The notes below the pieces were generated by a model. That model saw nothing but the letters and a program-made list of their open reading frames with translations, was not told the DNA's origin and made no database searches. A stretch of DNA of 45,589 nt, taken from positions 1 through 45,589 of the forward strand of contig LDAQ01000061.1 in NCBI GenBank assembly GCA_001028025.1, in the 5' to 3' direction. Position numbers and translations under genes: made by a program. This document shows, one piece after another, positions 1 to 8,143 of the stretch; positions within the stretch are counted from its first letter, which is position 1, and each line of letters starts with the position of its first letter. This DNA is from Faecalicatena fissicatena (GTDB lineage: Bacteria; Bacillota; Clostridia; Lachnospirales; Lachnospiraceae).

Positions 1-110
1 CTGCCCATGCCAGGCGCACTCCTTGAAATTTGTTTTGGTAAACAAATTTCATCCATAAAATCAGGCTGTTTTTTCTTAAGTGTCAGTAAGCTTATTCTAC
101 GCCCTGCAAA
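1..110. repeat. Probable right part of a large palindromic element, cut by the window edge
   Basis: Positions 24-49 form a small perfect hairpin (GAAATTTGTTT, short loop, AAACAAATTTC) followed by AT and CC. This is the same order seen at the centre of the elements at 3455-3753 and 7262-7558, where an A/T-rich hairpin is followed by AT and the long arm. The partner arm would lie left of the window, so the assignment rests on the central hairpin only. The right border is arbitrary. Confidence 0.4.
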
Positions 111-342
111 CCGTCATATGCTTCCGAACCGGTGCCCTGAGCTCTCCTTACCGCAGGCTGCGTGCATCAAGGCGGACGATATTTCCTCCTGGGGGGATTT
201 CGGCGGGAAAGGCGGATGGAAACGGCTACACGTAGGAAAACGGCTGGAGATTGACGCCATACGCTTAGCCAAGATGATCCACTGCCCCCGCGGCTCCCTC
301 CCCCAGGGAAGGGGGTTTTTGACTTCTCATTGGATGCACCCA
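111..342. other. Intergenic spacer, no gene seen
   Basis: No open frame here has a ribosome binding site or a recognisable product. A G/C-rich hairpin-like stretch (CCCTCCCCCAGGGAAGGGGG) lies near 296-316. The frames that cross this spacer continue into the palindrome at 343-593 and are by-products of it. Confidence 0.6.
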
Positions 343-593
343 GCTGTGCGGAATTGGAATATGCCTCTTCTGGATGCGTCTTTTAGGGCATTAGTGCCGC
401 TTCATCAAAATCGGAGCCGGCATGTGAACTGCATCCAGGCCCACAAGGCCTGGATGCAAGCCGACCCGCAGCGAGAATTCATCAGAATTCTCGTGAGTGT
501 CGGCGGTGTTCAACATGCCGGCTCCGATTTTGATTAGCGGCACTTATGCCCTAATTCCGCATCCAGAAGAGGCATATTCCAATTCCGCACAGC
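343..593. repeat. Large T-shaped palindromic element, family I copy 1
   Basis: Arms of about 85 bp begin with GCTGTGCGGAATTGGAAT on the left and end with the complement at 593. The centre (about 430-505) holds two adjacent hairpins: one of 12 bp with loop CACAA, then a GCCGAC/GTCGGC stem that carries a GAGAATTC hairpin with loop ATCA. The stem is interrupted at fixed places: near GGATGCG, at a T-T mismatch, and at a TC/T bulge beside ATCAAAAT. The copy at 7861-8110 has interruptions at the same places although its paired sequence differs. The element ends 30 bp beyond the hppA stop, so it may also act as a transcription end. It has no coding capacity of its own. Confidence 0.85.
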
Positions 594-622
594 GTCCACC
601 AAACAACCAAACCCCCACTCCC

Positions 623-2605
623 CTACAAGAGCCCTCCTACGGAGAGGAAGAGGGGGGCGAATACAAGTGCCACAATAGTCATGAGTTTTATTAATATGTT
701 GATAGACGGTCCAGAGGTATCTTTAAACGGATCCCCGACTGTATCTCCTACAACTGCTGCTTTGTGGGCTTCACTGCCTTTACCGCCGTGGTGTCCCTCC
801 TCTATGTATTTCTTTGCGTTATCCCATGCGCCTCCTGAATTGGCCATAAAAATCGCCATGAGCACACCTGTTACCAGTGCTCCTGCGAGAAGGCCTCCCA
901 GTGCATCGGTGCCTAATACAACTCCGACCAGTACCGGAGCTGCAACTGCCATTACTCCTGGAAGGAGCATCTCACGCAGCGCCGCTTTTGTAGAGATTGC
1001 TACGCATGATGTGTAGTCAGGTTTTTCTGTTCCTTTCATAATGCCTGGTTTCTCACGGAACTGACGCCTTACTTCTTCAATCATCTTATATGCGGCTTTT
1101 GATACGGAATCCATCGTGAATGCGGAGAATAAAAATGTCAGCATGCCTCCGATAAAGACACCGATGATTACTTTATAATCCAGCAGGTTGATGGCTTCTA
1201 GTTTTACGGCCTCGGCGTAAGATACAAACAGCGCCAGTGCTGTCAGTGCAGCCGAACCGATTGCAAAACCTTTTCCCATTGCCGCAGTTGTATTGCCTAC
1301 AGAATCCAGTTTATCTGTAATCTCACGTACCGATTCATCCAGCCCGGACATCTCTGCAATGCCACCCGCATTGTCTGCAATCGGGCCGTATGCGTCTACT
1401 GCGACTGTGATCCCGGTTGTTGACAGCATACCTACGGCTGCAAGTGCAATTCCGTACAGACCGTCCGCTTTAAATGCCACGAAAATACCTACACAGATCA
1501 GGAGAAGCGGAATTGCAGTGGACTGCATGCCAACCGCCATACCACTGATAATTGTGGTTGCAGGTCCGGTCTCTGACTGCTCGCCGATCTTCTGAACCGG
1601 TTTATAATCAGCAGAGGTATAATACTCTGTTACATTTCCAATAATAACTCCCACGACAAGCCCTGCGATAACTGCAATAGCTGCATGGAAACTGCCAAAT
1701 AACACTTTACTTAACACGATGGCTGCAATGATAACAAGAATCGCAGAAACATAGCTGCCTCTTGTCAGTGCCTTCTGTGGACTGGAATGATCATCTCCTT
1801 TTACGAAAAATGTGCCAATGATCGATGCAATCAGTCCGCATGCCGCTATCACAAGCGGATATACTACGCCTGATACAGCAGCACCTACTGCTCCGAGAGT
1901 CAGTGCTGATACGAGAGATCCTACATAGGATTCAAATAAATCCGCACCCATACCTGCCACATCACCAACATTATCGCCAACATTATCCGCAATAACTGCC
2001 GGGTTGCGAGGGTCATCTTCCGGAATTCCGGCCTCGACCTTCCCTACCAGATCGGCTCCCACGTCAGCTGCCTTGGTATAAATACCGCCGCCCACACGGG
2101 CAAACAACGCGATCGAAGAAGCACCCAGGCTGAATCCGGATAAGATATCTACATTGCGGGTGATTATATAGACCAGGCTCACTCCCAGTGCACCAAGCCC
2201 CGCAACACACATTCCCATAACCGCTCCGCCTGAAAATGCAATAGACAGTGCTTTATTCATACCACTTTCTTTTGCGGCATTCGCTGTCCTTACATTTGCT
2301 TTTGTTGCCACATTCATTCCAAAATAACCGGCAAGTGTAGAAAAAAGCGCACCCACCACAAAACAAACTGCCGTAACCCAGTTGCCGATGCCCACACCTA
2401 TCAGTATGAATAGCACCACAACGAAAATAACCAGAATTTTATATTCTGATTTTAGGAAAGCCTGTGCGCCTTCACTGATAGCGCCTGCAATTTCCTTCAT
2501 TTTGTCATTCCCGGCATCCTCTCTGCTAACTTTAGCCGCCAGATATGCGGCAAAGAGCAGCGTCAGGATTCCAACTGCCGGAACCAAATACAATAACGTT
2601 TCCAT
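623..2605 (-). CDS. hppA: Membrane-bound ion-translocating pyrophosphatase
   Basis: 660 residues, the usual length for the bacterial K+-dependent H+/Na+-translocating pyrophosphatase, a multi-pass membrane protein that couples PPi hydrolysis to cation export. Diagnostic motifs are present: DVGADLVGKVE (residues 181-191), EDDPRNP (196-202) and the Mg-PPi binding run starting IADNVGDNVGD (205 onward), plus DAYGPIADNAGG near 404 and VGDTVGDPFKD near the C-terminus. The segment GNTTAAMGKG (437-446) has alanine where K+-independent enzymes have lysine, which places it in the K+-dependent class. Whether it pumps Na+ or H+ cannot be told from what I see. The start is supported by AAGGAGG eight bases upstream. 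It is monocistronic, with its own promoter at 2699-2727 and palindromic elements on both sides. Confidence 0.96.
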   Translation of the reverse strand: METLLYLVPAVGILTLLFAAYLAAKVSREDAGNDKMKEIAGAISEGAQAFLKSEYKILVIFVVVLFILIGVGIGNWVTAVCFVVGALFSTLAGYFGMNVATKANVRTANAAKESGMNKALSIAFSGGAVMGMCVAGLGALGVSLVYIITRNVDILSGFSLGASSIALFARVGGGIYTKAADVGADLVGKVEAGIPEDDPRNPAVIADNVGDNVGDVAGMGADLFESYVGSLVSALTLGAVGAAVSGVVYPLVIAACGLIASIIGTFFVKGDDHSSPQKALTRGSYVSAILVIIAAIVLSKVLFGSFHAAIAVIAGLVVGVIIGNVTEYYTSADYKPVQKIGEQSETGPATTIISGMAVGMQSTAIPLLLICVGIFVAFKADGLYGIALAAVGMLSTTGITVAVDAYGPIADNAGGIAEMSGLDESVREITDKLDSVGNTTAAMGKGFAIGSAALTALALFVSYAEAVKLEAINLLDYKVIIGVFIGGMLTFLFSAFTMDSVSKAAYKMIEEVRRQFREKPGIMKGTEKPDYTSCVAISTKAALREMLLPGVMAVAAPVLVGVVLGTDALGGLLAGALVTGVLMAIFMANSGGAWDNAKKYIEEGHHGGKGSEAHKAAVVGDTVGDPFKDTSGPSINILIKLMTIVALVFAPLFLSVGGLL

Positions 2606-2698
2606 AACATCCTCCTTAAAACCAATCCCTTTTCTAATAATTTCCCGGTATGCATTTATAATTCCAACACCTCCTCCTTTACCGGGACTACTGACCTC

Positions 2699-2727
2699 AT
2701 TCTAGCAAAGAATGCAGGAATTAACAA
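2699..2727 (-). promoter_or_regulatory. Probable hppA promoter
   Basis: On the minus strand TTGTTA, a 17-base spacer and TAGAAT precede hppA by about 95 bases. In the leader, CCCGGTA and TACCGGG can pair across a 29-base loop that contains a second GGAGGAGG sequence. No function is assigned to that stem. Confidence 0.55.
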
Positions 2728-2837
2728 TGTGTTTTGCAAAATTAATATTGTTTTCTGTAAAATCTGTAAATTCCCACAATTATATGAATACAGTTCTATT
2801 GGATCCTTCAATTATCAGATTATCGTGGTGGAGAGAC

Positions 2838-3136
2838 GCTGTATGGAATTGTAAAGCGCCGGAAGACGCCGGAAACGGGAAGGGGGTGGCTGGAAACGGG
2901 ATGGGACTGTAAGCTGGAGTAAAGCAAAAACGAAGGGAAACAAGGACAACCTGACCACATCGCCCGAAGCCCTGATGGCTTCGCGCGCTGGGGTCAGGAA
3001 AAAGTGTGATTTGTGATCACACTTTTTGTCCTTGTTTCCCTTCGTTTTTGCTTAACTCCAGCTAACAGCCCCAAGACGCTTCCAGCCACCCCCTTTCCGT
3101 TTCCGGCGCCTTCCGGCGCTTTACGATTCCATACAG
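2838..3136. repeat. Large T-shaped palindromic element, family III copy 1
   Basis: Arms of about 110 bp run from GCTGTATGGAATTGTAAAG to its complement at 3136. At the centre, CCTGACC/GGTCAGG encloses a GAAGCC hairpin with loop CTGAT and internal-loop strands ACATCG and GCGCTGG; it is followed directly by an AAAAGTGTGAT hairpin. The element at 21225-21613, read on the other strand, has the same centre with compensating changes (CCTGGCC/GGCCAGG). This element lies upstream of the hppA promoter. Confidence 0.85.
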
Positions 3137-3454
3137 CTTCGGCATTCAAGGCGGAAGGTGTATCTGGAGTTTGAAGGGTGTGCCGCATGGACGGGAGCAG
3201 CGGATTTGTCCTGGCTGCGCGGACCTGGCCTGGAACAGGCAGGTCTGCTTGCATCGCCTGAGTTAGGATAGAAATTCTGTATAGCTATAGAATATTAGTT
3301 CTTACTGTAAATACTATTTCGTTACACTACCACACATTATAAAGACCTATTCTATAACTTCCCCACAGATACTTGTTCTGCATCCGCGACTTAATCCGCT
3401 GCCTCTCCGAATCCCCCCGACAGAGCAGGGTTTACTCCTGTCCGGATGCGCACA
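3137..3454. other. Spacer between two palindromic elements, no gene seen
   Basis: No frame with a start signal or recognisable product. An A/T-rich stretch near 3265-3360 looks like ordinary intergenic DNA. Short frames over this spacer run into the palindromes and are not credible genes. Confidence 0.6.
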
Positions 3455-3753
3455 GCCTGCCTGTGATGGGGAGTGGGATGTCTCCGGGACAGAAGGGATG
3501 ATTTCTGGAAGTTTAGAGCGCGCGGGTTTAGAAGTACTGGCGTAAAATGAGCCGTCCATGAGGGATGGGAAGTGATTTTCCAAAATCGCTTCCCAGGACG
3601 ACTTAGGCGGGAAAGCATAAAGCTTTCCCGCCGGATGTTGTCCGTGCCCTCATGGACGGCTCATTTTACGTCTGTACTTCTCCGCAAGCGGGTTACTTTC
3701 CAGAAATCATCCCTTCTGTCCCGGAGACATCCCTCTCCCCATCACAGGCAGGC
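3455..3753. repeat. Large T-shaped palindromic element, family II copy 1
   Basis: Arms run from GCCTGCCTGTGATGGGGAG to its complement at 3753. The stem has a large asymmetric internal loop: one strand (3512-3536) reads TTAGAGCGCGCGGGTTTAG and the other (3675-3696) reads, as complement, ACCCGCTTGCGGAG. The centre carries a GGGAAGTGATTTT hairpin followed by a GGAC...GTCC stem holding a GGCGGGAAAGC hairpin with loop ATAAA and a GGATGTT strand. The element at 7262-7558 is the same family in the opposite orientation. It ends 36 bp past the stop of the M24 peptidase gene. Confidence 0.85.
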
Positions 3754-3788
3754 GGACTCTTCTCCAATATCCCCGCTCCCCAAAGATT

Positions 3789-4874
3789 CTACTCTTCTGG
3801 AACGATGATCAGGTCTTTTGTGAAGTGGTTGAGTACTTCGCATCCGTCTTCTGTGATCAGTACGAGATCTTCGATACGTACTCCGATTCCCTCGTCAGGC
3901 AGATAGATGCCCGGTTCTACTGAAAAGCACTGGCCTGGTTTGATGATGTCTTCGTTTACTGATGATACATCGCCGAACTCGTGATCTTCGAGTCCGATTG
4001 AATGGCCTGTTCTGTGTGTAAAGTAAGGTCCAAAGCCTTTTTCTGTGATGTAATCACGGCATGCCGCGTCTACATCGCACATTCTGTTGCCCGGCTTAGC
4101 GGCCTCTATCCCTCTTCTGTTTGCTTCTACTACGATATCATAGATCTCTTTAGCTCTGTCGGATACTTCACCGATAAATACGGTTCTTGTAAGGTCAGAT
4201 GCATAGTTGTCTTTGAAAGCGCCAATATCCAGGATTACGCAGTCTCCGCGTTTTCCTTTGGAATCGTCTGTTACATGATGTGGATCGGCTGCTCCTTTTG
4301 CATAAGCTGTGATCGGGTCGAAGGAAACATCTTCGCATCCCAGCTCTTTGTAAATCTCACGGATCTTGGCATTCAGCTCTTTTTCTGTCATGCCTTTTCC
4401 AACCCACGGAATCAGTCTTTCTACAGCGATATCATTTAATCTGGAAGATTCACGCATCAGTTCCTGCTCTTTTTCATCTTTGATCATTCTGATGTAATCC
4501 ACAATCATGGAACCATTCATAAACTTACTTCCTGCGCCTAATTCCTGTAATCTGAGCAGGAATCTTGCCGGCCAGATCTTATCGATGCCGATCGGTTTAT
4601 CTTTTTCTACGAACTGTGACAGAATCTCAACAGCATCCTGCACGTCGTTATACCATACCAGTTCTACCCCAAGATCTTTTTCCTGCGGGAACAGCTCGTT
4701 GATAACCAACTTGTGGTTCCCGTTCACATTCAAATACAGTGCTAATAATCTTTCCCCCGGAACAATCATCTTTCCTGTCAGCCAGAAAATAGTTAAAGGA
4801 TCCGCAATAATCATCTGCGGCATGTCCTTTTCTTTCATAGCTCCAAGTATTCTGTTTAATTTACCTGTATCCAT
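3789..4874 (-). CDS. M24-family Xaa-Pro aminopeptidase-like peptidase
   Basis: 361 residues with a creatinase-like N-terminal domain (about 1-130) and a C-terminal pita-bread metallopeptidase domain. The five expected metal ligands are visible: Asp216, Asp227 (in DNYASDLTRTVF), His291 (RTGHSIGLEDHE), Glu320 (SVEPGIYLP) and Glu335 (VRIEDLVL). The family removes an N-terminal residue preceding proline, and related members cleave dipeptides; the exact substrate is not readable here. The start at 4874 (MDTGKLN) is chosen because AAGGAGG lies eight bases before it, whereas a longer frame to 4910 would place that signal inside the gene. It is transcribed alone from 4930-4958, divergent from the KdpD-like kinase. 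Confidence 0.92.
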   Translation of the reverse strand: MDTGKLNRILGAMKEKDMPQMIIADPLTIFWLTGKMIVPGERLLALYLNVNGNHKLVINELFPQEKDLGVELVWYNDVQDAVEILSQFVEKDKPIGIDKIWPARFLLRLQELGAGSKFMNGSMIVDYIRMIKDEKEQELMRESSRLNDIAVERLIPWVGKGMTEKELNAKIREIYKELGCEDVSFDPITAYAKGAADPHHVTDDSKGKRGDCVILDIGAFKDNYASDLTRTVFIGEVSDRAKEIYDIVVEANRRGIEAAKPGNRMCDVDAACRDYITEKGFGPYFTHRTGHSIGLEDHEFGDVSSVNEDIIKPGQCFSVEPGIYLPDEGIGVRIEDLVLITEDGCEVLNHFTKDLIIVPEE

Positions 4875-4929
4875 TAGTAAATCCTCCTTTTTCCTGCATA
4901 TTTTATGCAATTTTTAACATACCACTGTA

Positions 4930-4958
4930 ATTGTAAGGCTATTTATACGGCATGTCAA
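4930..4958 (-). promoter_or_regulatory. Promoter of the M24 peptidase gene
   Basis: On the minus strand TTGACA, 17 bases, TACAAT: a near-consensus sigma-A promoter about 55 bases before the start codon. Confidence 0.75.
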
Positions 4959-5031
4959 TAAGTCCGGGGCCGAATATATCCGGAATATTTTGTAATAGTC
5001 CACAGCACGGTCTGAACAGTATCAATATGTT

Positions 5032-5047
5032 TACTGTACGGACAGTA
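5032..5047. promoter_or_regulatory. Small palindrome in the divergent peptidase/kinase intergenic region
   Basis: TACTGTACGGACAGTA is a 6-4-6 inverted repeat about 110 bases before the sensor kinase start. It has the size of a repressor or response-regulator site. No binding protein can be named. Confidence 0.35.
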
Positions 5048-5155
5048 TTTCCACCTGTATACACTTTCAGCCCCCGTTTTCGCACGCGCTTCTTAAATTT
5101 ATTGTGGATTTTTTTCTGTATTATGATATGCTTGATAATGAGGTGATTAAGATTG

Positions 5156-6226
5156 ATGAAAAATTTATTAAAAAACCTGGGGACAACACTGATGTTTCTG
5201 GCCGTTTCGAGTGTTTTATCGTTTTTATTCTTCCATCTCGGGAATAAAAATCCTGCAAATATTGCTTTGTTCTACATCCTTGCGCTGATTCTTATCGCAC
5301 TTAATACGGATGGCTATGTATATGGAATATGTGCGTCTATTTTCTGTGTAGCCGCGGTTAATATATTTTTTACTTATCCGTTTTTTAAGATGGACTTTAC
5401 CTTGGACGGATATCCTGTCACATTTCTGGTTATGCTTGCAGTCAGCATTATAACGAGCACAACCACTACCCGCATCAAAAAACAAAAGGAAATTCTGGAC
5501 GAAAGGGAACGTAAGCTGGCAGAAACAGAAAAAGAAAGAATCCGTGCGAACCTGCTGCGTGCCGTTTCCCATGACCTGCGCACTCCGCTCACCAGCATTA
5601 TAGGATCCTCAGCCTCATGTATGGAGGATTATGAAACCCTGGCCGATGAGGAAAAACTGGAACTTATTACCAATATCAATGAGGATGCCGGCTGGCTTTT
5701 AAACATGGTGGAAAATCTGCTGACTGTTACCCGGATCCAGGATGATTCTGGCAAAGTAAAAAAATCGCCGGAGGTTGTAGAGGAGGTCATTTCCGAAGCA
5801 ATCACCAGGATGCGGAAGCGGAATCCCGACATAAAGATTCACGTGAGTATGCCCCAGGATTTTCTTATGGTTCCCATGGATGCAACCCTGATTGAACAGG
5901 TGCTGATTAACCTGCTGGAGAACGCCTGTGTTCATTCGCAAAGCGTGAAACCAGTAGATCTGACCGTAGCCAGCGAGGAGGACTTTGTCTGCTTCAAAAT
6001 CCGTGATTACGGTATTGGACTAGATGAAATGCAGCTTCCTTACATATTTGAAGGAAAATATACCTGTAATACAGTCGACAGTTACAGAGGGATCGGTATC
6101 GGCCTGTCAATCTGTAAGACTATCATTACGGCGCACAGCGGTACTATTACTGCCTCCAACCATGAAAATGGTGCCGAATTTACATTTACACTGCCAAAAG
6201 AGAGGGAGTATGAATATGACGCATAA
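5156..6226 (+). CDS. kdpD: KdpD-type sensor histidine kinase lacking the N-terminal KdpD/Usp domains
   Basis: 356 residues. Four closely packed hydrophobic segments (about 10-105) match the DUF4118 membrane domain of KdpD. A short coiled linker follows, then the HisKA dimerisation domain with the H-box AVSHDLRTPL (His139) and an ATPase domain with N-box NLLENA (251-256), G1 DYGIGLD (284-290) and G2 RGIGIGLS (311-318). Full-length KdpD is about 900 residues; the ATP-binding KdpD domain and the universal stress domain are absent, so this is the short form. A TTG three bases upstream is an alternative start. It overlaps the response regulator gene by 11 bases, so the two are translated together. 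No kdpFABC genes are in the window. Confidence 0.88.
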   Translation: MKNLLKNLGTTLMFLAVSSVLSFLFFHLGNKNPANIALFYILALILIALNTDGYVYGICASIFCVAAVNIFFTYPFFKMDFTLDGYPVTFLVMLAVSIITSTTTTRIKKQKEILDERERKLAETEKERIRANLLRAVSHDLRTPLTSIIGSSASCMEDYETLADEEKLELITNINEDAGWLLNMVENLLTVTRIQDDSGKVKKSPEVVEEVISEAITRMRKRNPDIKIHVSMPQDFLMVPMDATLIEQVLINLLENACVHSQSVKPVDLTVASEEDFVCFKIRDYGIGLDEMQLPYIFEGKYTCNTVDSYRGIGIGLSICKTIITAHSGTITASNHENGAEFTFTLPKEREYEYDA

Positions 6227-6950
6227 ATTTACAGTACTGATTATTGAAGATGAAAAGAATATCCTGACATTTGTCAGTAAAGTTCTGAAAAAGCACGAGT
6301 ATAAAGTTCTGTGTGCGGATACCGGGAAAGAAGCACTCAGCCTGATTGGCTCTCAATGTCCGGACATTATTCTGCTGGACCTCGGCCTGCCTGATATTGA
6401 CGGCAGTTCCATTATTCGAGAAGTACGGGCATGGTCCAGTACCCCCATTATCGTAATCTCAGCCCGCTCTGCAGAAAAAGAAAAAGTAGCCGCTCTGGAT
6501 CTGGGCGCGGATGATTATATCACGAAACCATTTGGTACATCGGAGCTTCTGGCCCGCATCCGCACTTCCCTGCGCCACAGCAACCGCCTGTATACAGAAA
6601 GTTCTCTGTACATCCGGCCATATCAATGCGGCAGCATGCTGCTGGATTTCTCAAAACGCATACTGACCATAGACGGGGAAGAGATCCATCTGACCCCAAT
6701 TGAATACAAAATAGTAGCCTACCTCGCGCAGAACTCAGGCAAGGTCATAACATATGCCGCCATTCTGTCAAATGTATGGGGCCCCTACGCGGACAGCGAC
6801 AACAAAATACTGCGTGTCAATATGGCAAATATCCGCCGAAAGCTGGAAAAGGATCCCGCCCAGCCACAGTATATTTACACCGAGGTCGGGGTTGGCTATC
6901 GTATGAAAGAAGATGAATTTGATATTACATCATCCCCTTCTGCCGAGTGA
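6216..6950 (+). CDS. kdpE: KdpE-type OmpR/PhoB-family response regulator
   Basis: 244 residues. The receiver domain (about 5-118) has the acidic pair Glu11-Asp12, the phosphoacceptor Asp55 (IILLDLGLPD), a Ser at 82 and Lys104 (ITKPFG). A winged-helix DNA-binding domain fills about 145-238. Kinase and regulator genes overlap, so they form a pair. The start at 6216 puts GAGGGAG seven bases upstream; the in-frame ATG at 6210 would leave only one base, and the longer frame from 6024 lies inside the kinase gene. Its target here may be the small membrane protein gene immediately downstream, whose promoter carries a palindrome. That link is inferred from position only. Confidence 0.9.
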   Translation: MTHKFTVLIIEDEKNILTFVSKVLKKHEYKVLCADTGKEALSLIGSQCPDIILLDLGLPDIDGSSIIREVRAWSSTPIIVISARSAEKEKVAALDLGADDYITKPFGTSELLARIRTSLRHSNRLYTESSLYIRPYQCGSMLLDFSKRILTIDGEEIHLTPIEYKIVAYLAQNSGKVITYAAILSNVWGPYADSDNKILRVNMANIRRKLEKDPAQPQYIYTEVGVGYRMKEDEFDITSSPSAE

Positions 6951-7024
6951 TCCGCACTGCATATTACCAACGTTAAAGAACCGCTAAGAAATTGCCCAAA
7001 CTCTTTTTGTACGCCCCCTTTTCA

Positions 7025-7059
7025 TTTACAATGAGTTCATAAAATTTATTATAACTCAT
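7025..7059 (+). promoter_or_regulatory. Promoter with overlapping palindrome upstream of the 48-residue membrane protein
   Basis: TTTACA (7025-7030), 16 bases, TATTAT (7047-7052). ATGAGTT at 7031-7037 and AACTCAT at 7053-7059 form an inverted repeat that fills the spacer and the -10 region, a common place for a repressor or regulator site. It lies 75 bases after kdpE. Confidence 0.5.
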
Positions 7060-7083
7060 AAAGGAAAGGGAGTCGACAGAGAT

Positions 7084-7230
7084 ATGGGCAATATAGGAAT
7101 GATTATATTAATGGTAGTAGGAGGAGCTGTGGGGATCTTTACCTCATTGTATATCGCAGTCAGTTTTCCGGCAGTAATCGTATGGAAAATATACCGCAGA
7201 ATCCGTTTTGGATATAAGCTTGTGGACTGA
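7084..7230 (+). CDS. Small single-span membrane protein of unknown function
   Basis: 48 residues. A hydrophobic segment (about 5-36, IGMIILMVVGGAVGIFTSLY and onward) is followed by a basic tail (KIYRRIRFGYK) that should face the cytoplasm. GGAAAGGGAG lies about 10 bases before the ATG, and a promoter is visible at 7025-7052. It follows the kdpDE-like genes on the same strand. Its size recalls small transport-accessory peptides such as KdpF, but the sequence does not resemble KdpF to me and no kdpABC is present. A large palindrome starts 31 bp after the stop. Confidence 0.6.
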   Translation: MGNIGMIILMVVGGAVGIFTSLYIAVSFPAVIVWKIYRRIRFGYKLVD

Positions 7231-7261
7231 TTGGCGGGGGAAGTGAGTTTTGAAAAAGGAC

Positions 7262-7558
7262 GCCTGCCTGAGACGGGGAGAGGGACGCCGCGGGACAAAG
7301 GGAGAGGTGGGCTGGAAGTAACCCGCTTACGGAGAAGTACTAACACAAAAAGAGAGGTCCATGAGGGCACAGACAACATTCAGCCAGAAAGCTTGATGCT
7401 TTCTGGCTTTAGTTGTCCTGGAAAGTGATTTTGGAAAATCACTTTCCATCCCTCATGGACCTCTCTTTTTGTGTAAGTACTTCTAGACCGTGCGCTCTAT
7501 ACTTCCAGCCCACCTCTCCTTTTGTCCCGCGGCGTCCCTCTCCCCGTCTCAGGCAGGC
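7262..7558. repeat. Large T-shaped palindromic element, family II copy 2 (inverted orientation)
   Basis: Arms run from GCCTGCCTGAGACGGGGAG to the complement at 7558. The asymmetric internal loop of the copy at 3455-3753 is repeated with sides exchanged: ACCCGCTTACGGAG is on the left (7321-7334) and the AGAGCGCACGG strand is on the right (7476-7500, as complement). The centre has a GCCAGAAAGC hairpin with loop TTGAT (ATCAA on the other strand), a GACAAC/GTTGTC stem, and a GGAAAGTGATTTT hairpin. The stem base pairs differ from the first copy but remain complementary. Confidence 0.85.
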
Positions 7559-7860
7559 TGGGCTTCATCAAACCGGTATTTAAAACCGCAAATCAGGTGG
7601 GCGCTTGGCGGGAGAGCCGGATGGAGTATGGATGCGCGGGTTATGTAGCTGGATGGAGTATATTCATACGTGTCAAGCTGCTGGGGACTGCATATTCACG
7701 GAACAGCCGTTGGATACAATCATACCAAGTGTCACATTAAAATATGCCAACCTCCCCAAATATCTCCTGCCAATATACGCCTCGGGCTGCCATACACCAT
7801 CCGCCTCCCCCGCTATATTGCCCACCGAGGGAACGTTTTTTCTACCGGCCTGATGAGCCA
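7559..7860. other. Spacer between two palindromic elements, no gene seen
   Basis: About 300 bp without a supported gene. The short frames here lack ribosome binding sites and run into the neighbouring palindromes. Confidence 0.6.
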
Positions 7861-8110
7861 GCTGTGCGGAATCGTGACAGGACTCTTTTGGATGCGTCTT
7901 TGCGGTGTTACAGCCGCTTCATCAAAATGGAAGTCAACATATGAATTTTCCGCAGGGCTTCCAGCCCTGTGGAAAAGCCGACTTATACGGGAATGCATCC
8001 GGCATTCCCGTGTTTGTCGGCGGTATTCATCATGTTGGCTTCCATTTTGATTAGCGGCTGTTACACCGCAAATCCGCATCCAAAAGAGTCCTGTCACGAT
8101 TCCGCACAGC
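7861..8110. repeat. Large T-shaped palindromic element, family I copy 2
   Basis: Same family and length as 343-593: the ends GCTGTGCGGAAT, the boxes GGATGCGTCTT and GCCGCTTCATCAAAAT, and the central GCCGAC/GTCGGC stem are shared. The segments between these boxes are different sequences that still pair with their own opposite arm. The internal loop after GGATGCG, the T-T mismatch and the TC/T bulge are at the same positions. The apical loop of the inner hairpin is ATCC. It ends 34 bp from the stop of the adenine deaminase gene. Confidence 0.85.
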
Positions 8111-8143
8111 GTCCCCTTAGCCTGTAAACTTAAACGTCTTCCC

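Noticed and set aside
343..593. Simple bidirectional intrinsic terminators as a full explanation for the large palindromes
   Set aside because: They are far longer than needed, have complex conserved loops, lack consistent T-runs, and one lies beyond an ordinary terminator at 31770-31800.
7..694. Two open frames (176 and 65 residues) at the left end
   Set aside because: They cross the palindrome at 343-593, lack ribosome binding sites, and have no protein-like composition.
2994..3906. Several frames of 70-90 residues around the palindromes at 2838-3753
   Set aside because: Overlapping frames on both strands with nearly the same peptides are what inverted repeats create; none has a start signal.
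6024..6209. Longer N-terminus for the response regulator
   Set aside because: It would add 64 residues inside the kinase gene; the receiver domain starts immediately after the internal ATG, which has a good ribosome binding site.
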